Shown here in pieces: positions 8,506-17,277 of a stretch of 64,000 nucleotides of DNA. Source of the DNA: Pseudomonas sp. Tri1 (GTDB taxonomy: Bacteria; Pseudomonadota; Gammaproteobacteria; Pseudomonadales; Pseudomonadaceae). Each line of letters opens with the position of its first letter. Position 1 is the first letter of the stretch. Both the position numbers and the translations under genes were made by a program. Location: assembly GCF_017968885.1 (NCBI RefSeq), contig NZ_CP072913.1, positions 5,372,501-5,436,500 on the forward strand. The letters are read 5' to 3'. The notes below the pieces were generated by a model. It did no database searches and had not been told where the DNA came from. It saw nothing but the letters and a program-made list of their open reading frames with translations.

Positions 8506-9240
8506 ATGATTAAAATGCTAGCCGCCGTACGCCGGAAGCCCGGAATGACACATGCTGAGTTTTTGGATTATATAGAGCACCAGCATGGAAAAATCGCCCG
8601 AGCCAAACCTTTAGGTGTCAAACGATACGTGCAAAATCATGTCATCGACTCTGCTTTCGGCGTTGACGCCGACATGACCTACGCAACAGGCTTTCACAGA
8701 GACTCCATCACCGAGTTATTTTTTGACGACATGTCAGGTTTGATCCAAACCTTCAGTGATCCCTATACCCAACAAACCGTTGGACCTGACGCAAAAAATT
8801 TCGCTGACCTGGCCAACCAGGCCGCTCAGTTGATGGATGAAGTAGAGACCTCCAGCACAGGTACCACGCCCCTCCAATGGAAGGCGATGATCTTTCTGAA
8901 AAAGAACCCCGCGGTGAACCTGGATAGCTTTTTCACCGCATGGGATGTGGCGCACGATGCGATCGCCAATCAATACCCAAACTTTCAAAATGTCCTACGC
9001 CGGCATGTTCGTTCCAGGTACCTGCCCGAAGGTGACAGAGTGACCTCCTATTTCGGGCCAAACATCGCGGTATACGAAGGGGCTAGCAGCATGTGGTTTG
9101 AACATGAAGCCGACTTCTCTATCTTTCGCCAGTATCAGCGAGCACTGTTCCAACAACTTTCTGACGAAGGGGTCGCGCTGGCATCAGAGTCCTTTTTTGT
9201 GTATGTCAAAGAAGTGGTCATTATGGACCTGAGCCAGTAA
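8506..9240 (+). CDS. EthD-domain protein (two tandem EthD/dimeric barrel domains)
   Basis: A 244-residue protein with two copies of the EthD-type alpha+beta barrel. Domain 1 spans residues 1-110 (MIKMLAAVRRKPGMTHAEFL and YIEHQHGKIA) and domain 2 residues 125-235 (LQWKAMIFLKKNPAVNLDSF). EthD relatives act in ether and aromatic catabolism and in polyketide cyclisation, often with unclear chemistry. The gene and its leader from about 8320 are clearly richer in A/T than the flanks, with codons such as TTT, ATT and AAA, which suggests horizontal acquisition. It converges on the FAD monooxygenase at 9323 and shares a strong terminator with it. A role alongside that monooxygenase is possible but not shown. 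Confidence 0.75.
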   Translation: MIKMLAAVRRKPGMTHAEFLDYIEHQHGKIARAKPLGVKRYVQNHVIDSAFGVDADMTYATGFHRDSITELFFDDMSGLIQTFSDPYTQQTVGPDAKNFADLANQAAQLMDEVETSSTGTTPLQWKAMIFLKKNPAVNLDSFFTAWDVAHDAIANQYPNFQNVLRRHVRSRYLPEGDRVTSYFGPNIAVYEGASSMWFEHEADFSIFRQYQRALFQQLSDEGVALASESFFVYVKEVVIMDLSQ

Positions 9241-9259
9241 CAACTTGATCGATGGGGCG

Positions 9260-9310
9260 GCTGTTCTACATCACTTCAACGCGGGTTTTGCGCAGCGGAT
9301 GTAGAACAGC
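9260..9310. terminator. Bidirectional hairpin between convergent genes
   Basis: GCTGTTCTACATC (9260-9272) and GATGTAGAACAGC (9298-9310) are perfect 13-bp inverted arms around a 25-base loop, centred between the stops of the EthD and monooxygenase genes. Position and symmetry fit a shared transcription end, although no long T-tract follows. Confidence 0.6.
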
Positions 9311-9322
9311 GACTCATTTGAC

Positions 9323-10456
9323 TCAGATAGGCTCAGCCAACGTAGCCGTGGAATCTCGCATGATCTGAGCATGCTCTTCCTTGTCACCGGCACTTTTTTC
9401 TATCTCGCACAGCCGTGCGGAATTCTCGACCACCAGTTGGCAACGTTCCCAACGCCGCGCTTCGAACCGGCTCAGGGCGGCCTGTAGATCGCTATCGGCG
9501 AACAGTTCTTCGGCAAGCACGATGGCACTCTCGATTCCAATCCCAGCCCCGGAAGCCAGATGTGGCGTGGTGGCATGCACCGTGTCCCCGATCATCACGA
9601 TGCGGCCTTTATGCCAGGGCAGCGGAACCAACAGATTGGCCAGTGGACGGTAGTCGATATTGGCGCCCGGCTCGTACAGTTGCGGCACGAGCGTTTGCAG
9701 GATCGGTGCGGGGAACTCAGCCAGAAGACGCGCCATTTCGCTTGCCCAATTGGCCGGATCAATCCACTCGGAAAACTCGCGGTTTTCCATGAGGAACATG
9801 TACATGTGCGTTTCGGATATCGGATTGACGCCGACCTTGGTGCGTCCCAACCAATGACTGGGGCGTACGATTTCCGGCGGACGCTTGAGCACCGCACGCC
9901 AGACACTCTGGTGAATGGGTTTTGGCGAGGGTGCTTCTGGAAAAAAGTCCTTTCGCATATGCGAATGCACGCCATCGGCGGCAATGACCAGGTCATAGCG
10001 ACCGCAGGTGCCGTCGGTGAAAGACACGTCAACGCCATCACCACGCTCGACGACGCTGGCGAACGTAATGCCCAGGCGCACGTTGGTGCCGACTTCCCGG
10101 GTCTTATCGGCAAAGATTCGCGCCAGCACCGGGCGCAGGATGCCGCCACCACAGGGAATCGGTTTATGGCTGACCGGAGGTCGCAGCGCCAACTGTACGA
10201 TCAGGTCGCCTGCGGGTGAAAACACATCGAAATCGGTCGACAGATACCCTTCGCTGGCCACCCTTTCAAGGATTCCGACTGTATCGAGCGCTCTCAACGT
10301 CGGCCCACTGAGCGTAATACCTGCCCCCAGGGGACACCACAAAGGATCTATTTCGACCAGGTCGACTTCGACGCCCTGACGGGCAAGCTGGATCGCCGCG
10401 GTCATGCCGGAAAAACCGCCTCCGACGATCAGGACCTTATTGACTGCTGCACTCAT
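9323..10456 (-). CDS. FAD-dependent aromatic monooxygenase
   Basis: A 377-residue group A flavoprotein hydroxylase. The N-terminal dinucleotide fold is VLIVGGGFSGMTAAIQLARQ. The DG motif is YDLVIAADGVHSHMRKDFF, and the second FAD motif is RIVMIGDTVHATTPHLASGAG. The family hydroxylates phenolic rings with NAD(P)H and O2. It is a paralogue of the monooxygenase at 29185 (same order of motifs and the same final AEPI). The ATG at 10456 was preferred over the adjacent GTG at 10459 because AGGAG lies at proper distance. It is separated from the big cluster by a REP-rich gap but faces the same way. The substrate is unknown. Confidence 0.85.
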   Translation of the reverse strand: MSAAVNKVLIVGGGFSGMTAAIQLARQGVEVDLVEIDPLWCPLGAGITLSGPTLRALDTVGILERVASEGYLSTDFDVFSPAGDLIVQLALRPPVSHKPIPCGGGILRPVLARIFADKTREVGTNVRLGITFASVVERGDGVDVSFTDGTCGRYDLVIAADGVHSHMRKDFFPEAPSPKPIHQSVWRAVLKRPPEIVRPSHWLGRTKVGVNPISETHMYMFLMENREFSEWIDPANWASEMARLLAEFPAPILQTLVPQLYEPGANIDYRPLANLLVPLPWHKGRIVMIGDTVHATTPHLASGAGIGIESAIVLAEELFADSDLQAALSRFEARRWERCQLVVENSARLCEIEKSAGDKEEHAQIMRDSTATLAEPI

Positions 10457-10469
10457 CACGCTCTCCTAA

Positions 10470-10480
10470 TTATTCTTATT
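10470..10480 (-). promoter_or_regulatory. Candidate Hfq/Crc A-rich site (AATAAGAATAA)
   Basis: The leader of the FAD monooxygenase mRNA reads AATAAGAATAA directly before the AGGAG ribosome site. It holds two overlapping AANAANAA matches, so Hfq/Crc binding here would block initiation. Confidence 0.5.
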
Positions 10481-10702
10481 TCAATCGGGCTGACATTGCA
10501 TGGCGCACCGACGAGCTCTGCAGCGCTATCGACTCACTGCCGCAAGTTCATAAAATTCCGACTGACAAAGCCGGAGCAACAACGAGACTATCGAATCGGC
10601 TATCCGCGCTGAAATCGCTTTCCACAATCCGAGGTATCGCTGGAGAAGATGGGTATCGCGGGGGCATCGGAGAATCAGGTGGCGGTGGTGTTGGATATGC
10701 CT

Positions 10703-10925
10703 ACGCCTTCGCGAGCAAGCTCGCTCCCACAGGTTTTTGTGTCGGGTGCAAATGCTCTGAACACCTGTGAACCCAATGTGGGAGCGGGCTTGCTCGCGAA
10801 AGCTGAGGGTCGGCTTGAGGTGATGCTGGATGTGCCTACGCCATCGCGAGCAAGCTCGCTCCCACAGGTTTTGTGTCGTGTGCAGCTGTTGTGAGCACCC
10901 GTGAACCCAATGTGGGAGCGAGCCT
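10703..10925. repeat. Cluster of four REP elements
   Basis: REP cores in alternating orientation near 10703-10732, 10778-10802, 10838-10868 and 10908-10925 (for example GCGAGCAAGCTCGCTCCCAC), with the spacer wording GTGAACCCAATGTGGGAGCG repeated. The rest of the 10457-10948 gap shows no gene. Confidence 0.85.
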
Positions 10926-10948
10926 CCAGGGGCTTTAACTGCGTTGGC

Positions 10949-12418
10949 TCAAACGCTTTCCAAGCCATCCCAGCAGAGGTATTTCACCTCAAGGAACTCG
11001 TCGATACCCAGATGAGATCCTTCCCGCCCAAGACCGCTCTGCTTCACGCCACCGAAGGGGGCGACCTCATTCGAGATCAACCCGCAGTTGATCCCGACCA
11101 TGCCTGATTCAATGCGTGCAGCGTTACGCCAGATTCGCGCCGCATCACGACTGAACAAGTAGGCAGCAAGGCCATACTCGCTGTCGTTGGCCATGGTGAT
11201 CGCCTCGTCATCCGTCTCGAAACGCAACAGCGGCATGACCGGGCCGAAGATCTCCTCCCGGGCAACCTTCATCGTATGCGTCACATCCGCAAGCACCGTG
11301 GGTTGGAAGAACCCGCCACCGATTGCATAACGGCTACCGCCGGCCAACAGCCGCGCCCCCTGCGCCAGCGCATCGTCGACCAGCGCTTGGGATTTCTGTA
11401 CCGCAGCTTCGTCGATCAACGGCCCCACCTGCACACCGGGTTCCAGACCGTTGCCTACTGTAAGCCGTGCCACGCGCTCGACAATGCGCTCGGCCAGTGC
11501 GTCATAAACCCCGGCCTGCACCAACACCCGATTCGCGCCGATGCACGACTGGCCGCTGTTGCGAAACTTGGCCAACATCACTCCGTCGGCAGCCGCATCA
11601 AGGTCAGCATCGTCAAAGACGATGAAGGGTGCATTGCCGCCCAGTTCCATCGAACATTTCTTGACGGTCTGCGCCGCTTGCGCCAACAGCAGCCGGCCCA
11701 CTTCAGTGGAACCGGTAAACGTAAGCTTGCGCACCAGTGGGTTGGCGGTGAGTTCGCCGGCGATATCCCGGGTGTCATTACCGGTGATCACGCTGAAGAC
11801 ACCCGCCGGCACTCCGGCACGTTGGGCAAGCTCGGCGAGGGCTAGCGCCGTCATCGGCGTCTGGCTTGCCGGTTTCACCACCATCGTGCAGCCCGCAGCG
11901 AGCGCCGGAGCGGCCTTGCGGGTGATCATGGCGGCCGGGAAGTTCCACGGCGTTATGGCGGCGCAGACCCCGATGGGCTCGCGCAATGAGACGATACGCT
12001 GGGTGTCTTTCACACCGGGGATCATGTCACCGCGCACACGCGTGGCCTCTTCCGAAAACCAGCGAACGAAAGAGGCGGCGTAATCGACTTCACCACGGGC
12101 CTCCTCCAGTGGCTTACCCTCCTCCAGGGTAATCAGCGTGGCGATGTCCTCACGGTGTTCGACCATCAACTCATACCAGCGGCGCAACACCTCGCCACGG
12201 CGTTTGGCCGTCAAGCGTCGCCACGGACCAAAGGCCTCATGCGCTGCATCGATTGCCCGGCGGACCTCGGGCACGCGGCAGCGCGGCAGCTCGGCGAGCA
12301 CCGTTTGATCCACCGGATTACGCAGCGTGTACTGACCGTGCGGCGTCTCGTTCAACCACTCACCCGCGATGTAGGCACCAGTACGCCACAGCGTGGGATC
12401 TTTCAATAAATGCTTCAT
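10949..12418 (-). CDS. NAD(P)-dependent succinate-semialdehyde-type dehydrogenase
   Basis: A 489-residue aldehyde dehydrogenase close to the GabD/succinate semialdehyde group. It has AAITPWNFPAAMITRKAAPA in the cofactor site, CSMELGGNAPFIV with the general base, catalytic cysteine in FRNSGQSCIGANRVL, and REEIFGPVMPLLRF. It would oxidise a short-chain semialdehyde to a dicarboxylate that enters the TCA cycle, fitting the last step of a ring-degradation route. It is the last gene of the long minus-strand cluster, 16 bp after the DapA-like gene, with GAGG ahead of its ATG. The exact aldehyde is not determined; glutarate or malonate semialdehyde remain possible. Confidence 0.85.
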   Translation of the reverse strand: MKHLLKDPTLWRTGAYIAGEWLNETPHGQYTLRNPVDQTVLAELPRCRVPEVRRAIDAAHEAFGPWRRLTAKRRGEVLRRWYELMVEHREDIATLITLEEGKPLEEARGEVDYAASFVRWFSEEATRVRGDMIPGVKDTQRIVSLREPIGVCAAITPWNFPAAMITRKAAPALAAGCTMVVKPASQTPMTALALAELAQRAGVPAGVFSVITGNDTRDIAGELTANPLVRKLTFTGSTEVGRLLLAQAAQTVKKCSMELGGNAPFIVFDDADLDAAADGVMLAKFRNSGQSCIGANRVLVQAGVYDALAERIVERVARLTVGNGLEPGVQVGPLIDEAAVQKSQALVDDALAQGARLLAGGSRYAIGGGFFQPTVLADVTHTMKVAREEIFGPVMPLLRFETDDEAITMANDSEYGLAAYLFSRDAARIWRNAARIESGMVGINCGLISNEVAPFGGVKQSGLGREGSHLGIDEFLEVKYLCWDGLESV

Positions 12419-12434
12419 TTGGCAATCCTCATCA

Positions 12435-13451
12435 TCAGCAAGGGTGACGCCCGATCATGAAGGCGCTATCGGGATCGGATGTCACCGGCAGGCCCGCGGC
12501 AACCAGCCCTTGACGCAGGGATTTCATCAAGCGATCCGGCACACGCATCGCCGGGGCACGCAGTGGGCCGCCGTTGAAACCGGCGAGCCAGTCCTGGTAT
12601 TTCCACATCGTGCGGTTGAGCACCCCGGTACCGCCGGCATAGGTTTGTGCGGCGGCGCCGTTGGCGCTGCGTGCCGGATTGACCTTCCAATACAACTCCA
12701 TCGCCTCCTCGAATCGCCCGGTGCGCGCCAGTTCGAAAGCCTTCGGGTAGTAATCGCTCATCCAGGCGGTGTTGCTGGTGCCGGAAAACTGCAGCTTCAT
12801 CAGGCTCATCAAGGGAATGGCATCACCTTCGATCGGGCAACTGATCACGACCTGATCACGGAAGTGGTAATACATCTCGCAAATGCCCGCCGGCAGCGGA
12901 AACCCTTGCTCCGATTTGATAGCCGCGATATTCGGACAATCGGCCAACAGACGACGGACCAACTCCAACGACATCCCCGCTGGATGCACGCGCTCAAAGC
13001 CCCATAGCGGAATCGGGAACAGCATGACGGCAAGCTCTGTCGCGTCGCACAATGACTTGGTGTAGTCGTAGATTTCCTGCTCGTTGGTCGGCCAGAACTG
13101 CGGTGGATAAGAGAGCAGGACGATGTCGGCACCGGCATTCTCGGCGAGCTTCACTGCCTCGATGTTCTCCGCCAGCGTGCCAAACGCCGCGTGGAAAAAC
13201 AGGATCAGGTCTTTCCCCGACTCACGGGCCCAAGCGGTGAATTGCGCGTTTTCCTGGGCAGAGATCGCCAGCTCGCTGCACAGCAATGTGCTGCTGTAGC
13301 CCAGCCCAACCGTGTGTTCTACGTCGTGGCGTATGCCGCGCTCATTGAGCCGCTTGAGATCAGCACTGAAGCTTGGAATGGTGACTGCCGAGCAGCCCAC
13401 CAGGTTTTCACGCGCCCAGGCACGGGCATCAGCTTTCTTGTAAGTGGCCAT
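12435..13451 (-). CDS. DapA-family aldolase/hydratase (class I)
   Basis: A 338-residue member of the dihydrodipicolinate synthase/N-acetylneuraminate lyase family. The TIM-barrel opens with VGCSAVTIPSFSADLKRLNE, and the likely Schiff-base lysine is in NIAAIKSEQGFP. It is longer than true DapA (about 290 residues) and sits among catabolic genes, so lysine synthesis is unlikely. Relatives in aromatic pathways act as hydratase-aldolases that release pyruvate and an aldehyde from ring-cleavage products. An aldehyde so formed could feed the dehydrogenase immediately downstream. The gene lies 27 bp after the ornithine-cyclodeaminase-like gene. Substrate is inferred only from context. Confidence 0.75.
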   Translation of the reverse strand: MATYKKADARAWARENLVGCSAVTIPSFSADLKRLNERGIRHDVEHTVGLGYSSTLLCSELAISAQENAQFTAWARESGKDLILFFHAAFGTLAENIEAVKLAENAGADIVLLSYPPQFWPTNEQEIYDYTKSLCDATELAVMLFPIPLWGFERVHPAGMSLELVRRLLADCPNIAAIKSEQGFPLPAGICEMYYHFRDQVVISCPIEGDAIPLMSLMKLQFSGTSNTAWMSDYYPKAFELARTGRFEEAMELYWKVNPARSANGAAAQTYAGGTGVLNRTMWKYQDWLAGFNGGPLRAPAMRVPDRLMKSLRQGLVAAGLPVTSDPDSAFMIGRHPC

Positions 13452-13478
13452 GATGATTTCCTTCGTTCAGTGGAGGGG

Positions 13479-14487
13479 TTATTTCGAGACAGGGACAATG
13501 CTGGCGGGTAGCTCGATGCCAAGGCCTTGTTGCCTGGCGCGCTCGTACAGCGCCTGCGCAATGACGACGTCCTGCAAAGCCGAGCCAACCGACTTGTAGA
13601 GGACGATGTCGCTTTCGTTTTGGCGCGCAGTGACATGACCCGCCACCAGATCCGCCAGCGCGACTAATTTGTCGGCGACATAGACACCGGCATTGATCGC
13701 AGCAATGGCGTCGCCGGTGTCGTGAAGCACCTCCTGCGGCATATCCGCGACGATGCAGACGGCTCGATCCATCGTGGCCGGGTCAACCTCCCTTTGCTCA
13801 GGCAGGGTGGAACCCAATGACACGACCGTGGTACCCGCAGAAAGCCATGCCCCTTGCAGTACGGGAGACTCGTCACGACTGCGTGCGGCACAAATCACCA
13901 CATCACAGCCCTGCACGGCCTCTTGCGCAGTGTTCACTGCGTGGATATCCAGCCCCGGCCTGAAGCTTTCGGCAAACCGCTCACGGCTCGCGGGCGTTGG
14001 GCTGAACACCCGGACATGGGCCACATCGCGTACGGACTTGAGGCAGTCCAGCGCGCCACGTGCTTCAAACCCCGCGCCAATCACTCCCACCCGCAGCGCG
14101 CGTTGAGGCGCCAGCAAATCGACCGCCAGCGCAGCGGTTGCAGCGGTGCGCAAACCCGTCACCCGATTGCCGTCGATTAGCGCACTGAGGGCCATGGTTT
14201 GCTGATCGAACAAGGCGATCAGGTAGCTGGCGCAGCGGGCCCGCATGGAGGCTGCGATCAACTTGCATCCCATATGGCCGCCAGTGGGGGGACGGCAGTC
14301 AAACTGCGCAGCCAGATGCCGTCGCCGCGCGCCATGGACCGCGGCGGCACCATGGCATCCGAGGTGGTGCAGGCATACGCCTGCGCGAGTGCGGCAACGG
14401 CTGTGCTCCAGTCGGCGAGCGCGGCCACATCGGCGTCGCTGAGAAAAAGCGTCGGGGCAATTACAGGGGCACTGGGGAGTCATGCAT
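13479..14487 (-). pseudogene. Ornithine cyclodeaminase/mu-crystallin family protein (frameshifted twice)
   Basis: Residues from about 75 onward are in one good frame with the Rossmann motif RVGVIGAGFEARGALDCL and the later VVSLGSTLPEQREV. The N-terminal 70 residues are in other frames. MHDSPVP begins at ATG 14487 (GAGG upstream), then APTLFLSDADVAALADWSTA continues after one added base at the GGGG run 14466-14469. A second added base at the GGGGGG run 14286-14291 joins it to PTGGHMGCKLIAASMRA. With both restored the protein is about 336 residues, normal for the family. Members cyclise ornithine or reduce cyclic imines and ketimines with NAD(P)H. Its presence hints at a nitrogen-containing intermediate. 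Either a decayed gene or two base-calling errors. Confidence 0.7.
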
Positions 14488-14586
14488 GTCGCTAACCTCG
14501 CAATCGGGTATCAGCCATTGATTGACTGACACCCTACGAGCCGCGCACCACGCCGAATACTGCTGGGAATCGAAAGCAGCTATCGC

Positions 14587-15501
14587 TCAAGTCGATGGCA
14601 TGGACAGATTGCAGATCAACCGTCGCACTTCACGGGAGGCACGCGTTACAGGACGACGGGGAGACTCGACAAGCACGACAAAACGCTCGAGAACGGGCTC
14701 GACGATGCGCGATGAAATCAATCGTTGATCCAGCGAGCCCGGTAGCACAGAGGCAATCGCATAGCCTCCGCCTGCCGCAACGACTTCGTACTGGAGCTGG
14801 ACGGAGTCTGCTTCCACGGCAACGCTCAGTTCCATGAAATGCTCGAGCGCCAGGTGATCGAGCCTGGCTCGCAACAAATGGGGACGCCCTGGGACCACCA
14901 ATGGCAATCCAGATAGCTGCTTCAATGCAATGTCCCGGTCAGCGAGGACTGGATCACTGGCCGGCCCGATCAAATGCAGAGGCAACCTGGCCAGCAGATA
15001 CGCCTCGCCGATGCTTGCTTCACTCTCGCGCAGGACCAGCGCCATATCGAGACGACCATCGTGCAGCTGCTCTTCAAGTTGCGCACTCGCGCCCTCGATC
15101 AGGTGCAACCTTACGCCCGGCATCTGTGCTTGCACCGCCGCAAAAAGCGTACCGGCAAACCGCCGTACCGCGGACGGCAGCATCCCTACGACCACCTCCC
15201 CCACCGGTTTGCCACGCCGGGTACGAATATCGTCGGCCAGGCCTTCAGCGTCTGCGAGCAGATTCGATACGCAAGGCAGCAACTGCTCGCCAAACTCGGT
15301 CAGGACCACTCCACGTCCGGTACGCTGGAACAGCCGCTCGCCACACTGCGATTCGAGCTGAGCGATATTTCGACTCACCATCGACTGCGGCATATCCAGT
15401 AAAACCGCCGCTTTGCTCAGGCTGCCGGCCGCCGCGACCCGCACGAACAATATCCATCGAGGATCGACAATCGTCAGCGCAGTGGCCGCAGGCACGCTCA
15501 T
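14587..15501 (-). CDS. LysR-family transcriptional regulator within catabolic operon
   Basis: A 304-residue LysR protein. Its helix-turn-helix covers residues 12-72 (WILFVRVAAAGSLSKAAVLL and MPQSMVSRNIAQLESQCG), followed by an effector domain with LVVPGRPHLLRARLDHLALE. The start ATG at 15501 overlaps the cyclase stop as ATGA; a longer open frame reaching 15981 is only shadow sequence over the cyclase gene. Being co-directional and translationally coupled with its presumed targets, rather than divergent, is unusual for LysR and suggests it is made only when the operon is on. It probably controls the 10949-20917 block. Effector unknown. Confidence 0.85.
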   Translation of the reverse strand: MSVPAATALTIVDPRWILFVRVAAAGSLSKAAVLLDMPQSMVSRNIAQLESQCGERLFQRTGRGVVLTEFGEQLLPCVSNLLADAEGLADDIRTRRGKPVGEVVVGMLPSAVRRFAGTLFAAVQAQMPGVRLHLIEGASAQLEEQLHDGRLDMALVLRESEASIGEAYLLARLPLHLIGPASDPVLADRDIALKQLSGLPLVVPGRPHLLRARLDHLALEHFMELSVAVEADSVQLQYEVVAAGGGYAIASVLPGSLDQRLISSRIVEPVLERFVVLVESPRRPVTRASREVRRLICNLSMPST

Positions 15502-16283
15502 TCTTCGAAAATCGCCACGGCGCGGACGAAACCGGCCGAAGCGTGCCTGATCTTGTAGGGGAAACAGGACACCTGGAAACCATGGGCCGGCAAACATTCC
15601 AGGTTGGCCAGTTTCTCCATCTGACCGTAACCGATATCGCGCCCGGCCTTGTGCCCTTCCCAAATGATCGAGGCATCGCCACTGGCGGCGAAGCGTTCGC
15701 GCGTGTACTTGAAGGGCGCATCCCAACTCCAGGCATCGGTACCGACCACGCGCACACCGCGCTCCAGCAGAAACAACGTGGCCTCGCGACCGATGCCAAC
15801 CCCGGCATCCAGATAGCCCGGCTGGCCAAACAGCGCCCCGGCGCGGGTGTTGACCAGGACAATATCCAGCGGCTGGAGCACGTGGCCGATGCGCTCCAAC
15901 TCTGCTTGCACTTCGGCGGCGCTGACCACATGGCCATCCGGCAAGTGACGAAAGTCCAGCTTCACGCCCGGTTGCAGGCACCAGTCCAACGGCAGCTCGT
16001 CGATGCCGAAAGCCGGCTTGCCGCCGTCGGTCGTCGAGGCGTAATGCCAGGGGGCATCCATATGCGTACCGCTGTGCGTCGTGATCTGCAGGCGCTCGGC
16101 GGCCCAGGACTCATTGCCCGGCAGTTGTTCCTTGGACAGCCCGGGAAACATCGCGGCCATCTCCGGCCAACCTTGCTGGTGGTCCATGTAGTCGATTTTC
16201 GGCAGCAATGGCGGAGGATCAGTGTATGGGTTGTTGTCCAGGGTCACGGACAGGTCCACCAGACGACGTTTAGTCGATTGCAT
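15498..16283 (-). CDS. Cyclase-family metal hydrolase (kynurenine formamidase-like)
   Basis: A 261-residue member of the cyclase/KynB family, recognised by the metal-binding motif THSGTHMDAPWHY (HxGTHxDxPxH, about residues 90-102) and LVNTRAG later. Family members hydrolyse N-formyl groups, cyclic imides, isatin or lactones using Mn or Zn. It starts inside the end of the epimerase gene (14-bp overlap) and its stop overlaps the LysR start, so it is the middle of a tightly coupled set. It would open a ring or cleave an amide or lactone in the pathway; which one is not visible. Confidence in family is high, in substrate low. Confidence 0.85.
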   Translation of the reverse strand: MQSTKRRLVDLSVTLDNNPYTDPPPLLPKIDYMDHQQGWPEMAAMFPGLSKEQLPGNESWAAERLQITTHSGTHMDAPWHYASTTDGGKPAFGIDELPLDWCLQPGVKLDFRHLPDGHVVSAAEVQAELERIGHVLQPLDIVLVNTRAGALFGQPGYLDAGVGIGREATLFLLERGVRVVGTDAWSWDAPFKYTRERFAASGDASIIWEGHKAGRDIGYGQMEKLANLECLPAHGFQVSCFPYKIRHASAGFVRAVAIFEE

Positions 16284-17277
16284 TTTCGCTCACTCCAAGC
16301 CCCACCCGCCCACGCGCACGGCGCGCAGGGGTAGCAGCGTTCAAACTGTTACGTATCAAGGCACCGGCAGAGCCGTCATGACGAAAGCCAAGGGCACGGG
16401 ACTGGGGCGTTTTCATCGCTGGGAAATTGCCGAACAACGCTTGCAGACCAGCATCCGGTGCGAAGCTGATCAACGCGCGGCGCTCCTGGCCATAGGCAGC
16501 GGCCAGGGCATCGATGACCTGGGCAATGGACAAGTGCAACAGCGGTAACTGCCAGACCCGTGACTCGCCGAGTTCGGCGGCCGGCAGTTCGGCGGCCCGC
16601 AACAGGTTATCCACGCAACACCGCACGGACATCCACCACGCCTGCGCCTGCGGCGAAACCGGGCAACAATATGGCTGGCCTTCAGCGAAGGCGTGCAGCA
16701 GATCGCTCATGAACGCCGAACGCAGTCCATTGGGTTCACGTGGCCGCGCGACAATGCCGGGCAAGCGCACCGCTCGACCGTCCACCTCGCCCCGGCGGGC
16801 CAGGTCGTTGAGCGCCATTTCCACCATCACCTTGTGCGTACCGTAGCTCAACTGCGGGCTGGGCACGGCACGCTCATCCATGCGTGCCGGCAGGTCGCCG
16901 CCGTACACCGCCACGCTGCTGGCATACACCAGCACCGGCCGGCCGGGTTGCACTCGAAGTTGGTCAAGCAACTCCAGGCTGGCCAGCAGGTTGACCTGGT
17001 AGCCCAATGAATAGTGCTGCTCGGCCGCCCCACCGGGGATACTGACCAAATGAAAAACCACATCGATGCCATCGGCCAGGGCGCGACGCAACAACGCAGC
17101 GTCGGTCACACTGCCGCAATGCCGGCGCAGACGCTTATCCTCCGCAAACCCCACCAACTCTTTATCCAGCAGTATCAACGCGCTGATCGGCCGGCCTTGT
17201 AATTCATTGGTTTCGAGCAATCGTTTCACCAGCGCCCGCCCGACAAAACCATTGGCCCCGGTAATCATCACGCGCAT
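16270..17277 (-). CDS. NAD-dependent epimerase/dehydratase, DenD-like
   Basis: A 335-residue extended short-chain dehydrogenase. The NAD site is MITGANGFVGRALVKRLLET and the active site is YGTHK (about residue 147, YxxxK) with the serine in VYASSVAVYGG. Wording such as FHLVSIPGGAAEQHYSLGYQ and FMSDLLH resembles D-erythronate dehydrogenase (DenD) and relatives. It oxidises or epimerises a hydroxy acid or sugar-acid. The gene overlaps the FAH gene by 10 bp and the cyclase gene by 14 bp. In this cluster it may oxidise a hydroxylated side chain or ring-derived alcohol. Function beyond the fold is inference. Confidence 0.8.
   Translation of the reverse strand: MRVMITGANGFVGRALVKRLLETNELQGRPISALILLDKELVGFAEDKRLRRHCGSVTDAALLRRALADGIDVVFHLVSIPGGAAEQHYSLGYQVNLLASLELLDQLRVQPGRPVLVYASSVAVYGGDLPARMDERAVPSPQLSYGTHKVMVEMALNDLARRGEVDGRAVRLPGIVARPREPNGLRSAFMSDLLHAFAEGQPYCCPVSPQAQAWWMSVRCCVDNLLRAAELPAAELGESRVWQLPLLHLSIAQVIDALAAAYGQERRALISFAPDAGLQALFGNFPAMKTPQSRALGFRHDGSAGALIRNSLNAATPARRARGRVGLGVSENAID

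Noticed and set aside
12435..13451. Assignment as lysine-biosynthesis DapA
   Set aside because: The protein is about 45 residues longer than DapA and sits in a catabolic operon.
14587..15981. A 464-residue version of the LysR protein
   Set aside because: The extra 160 N-terminal residues lie over the cyclase gene and show no conserved domain; the LysR N-terminus starts at 15501.
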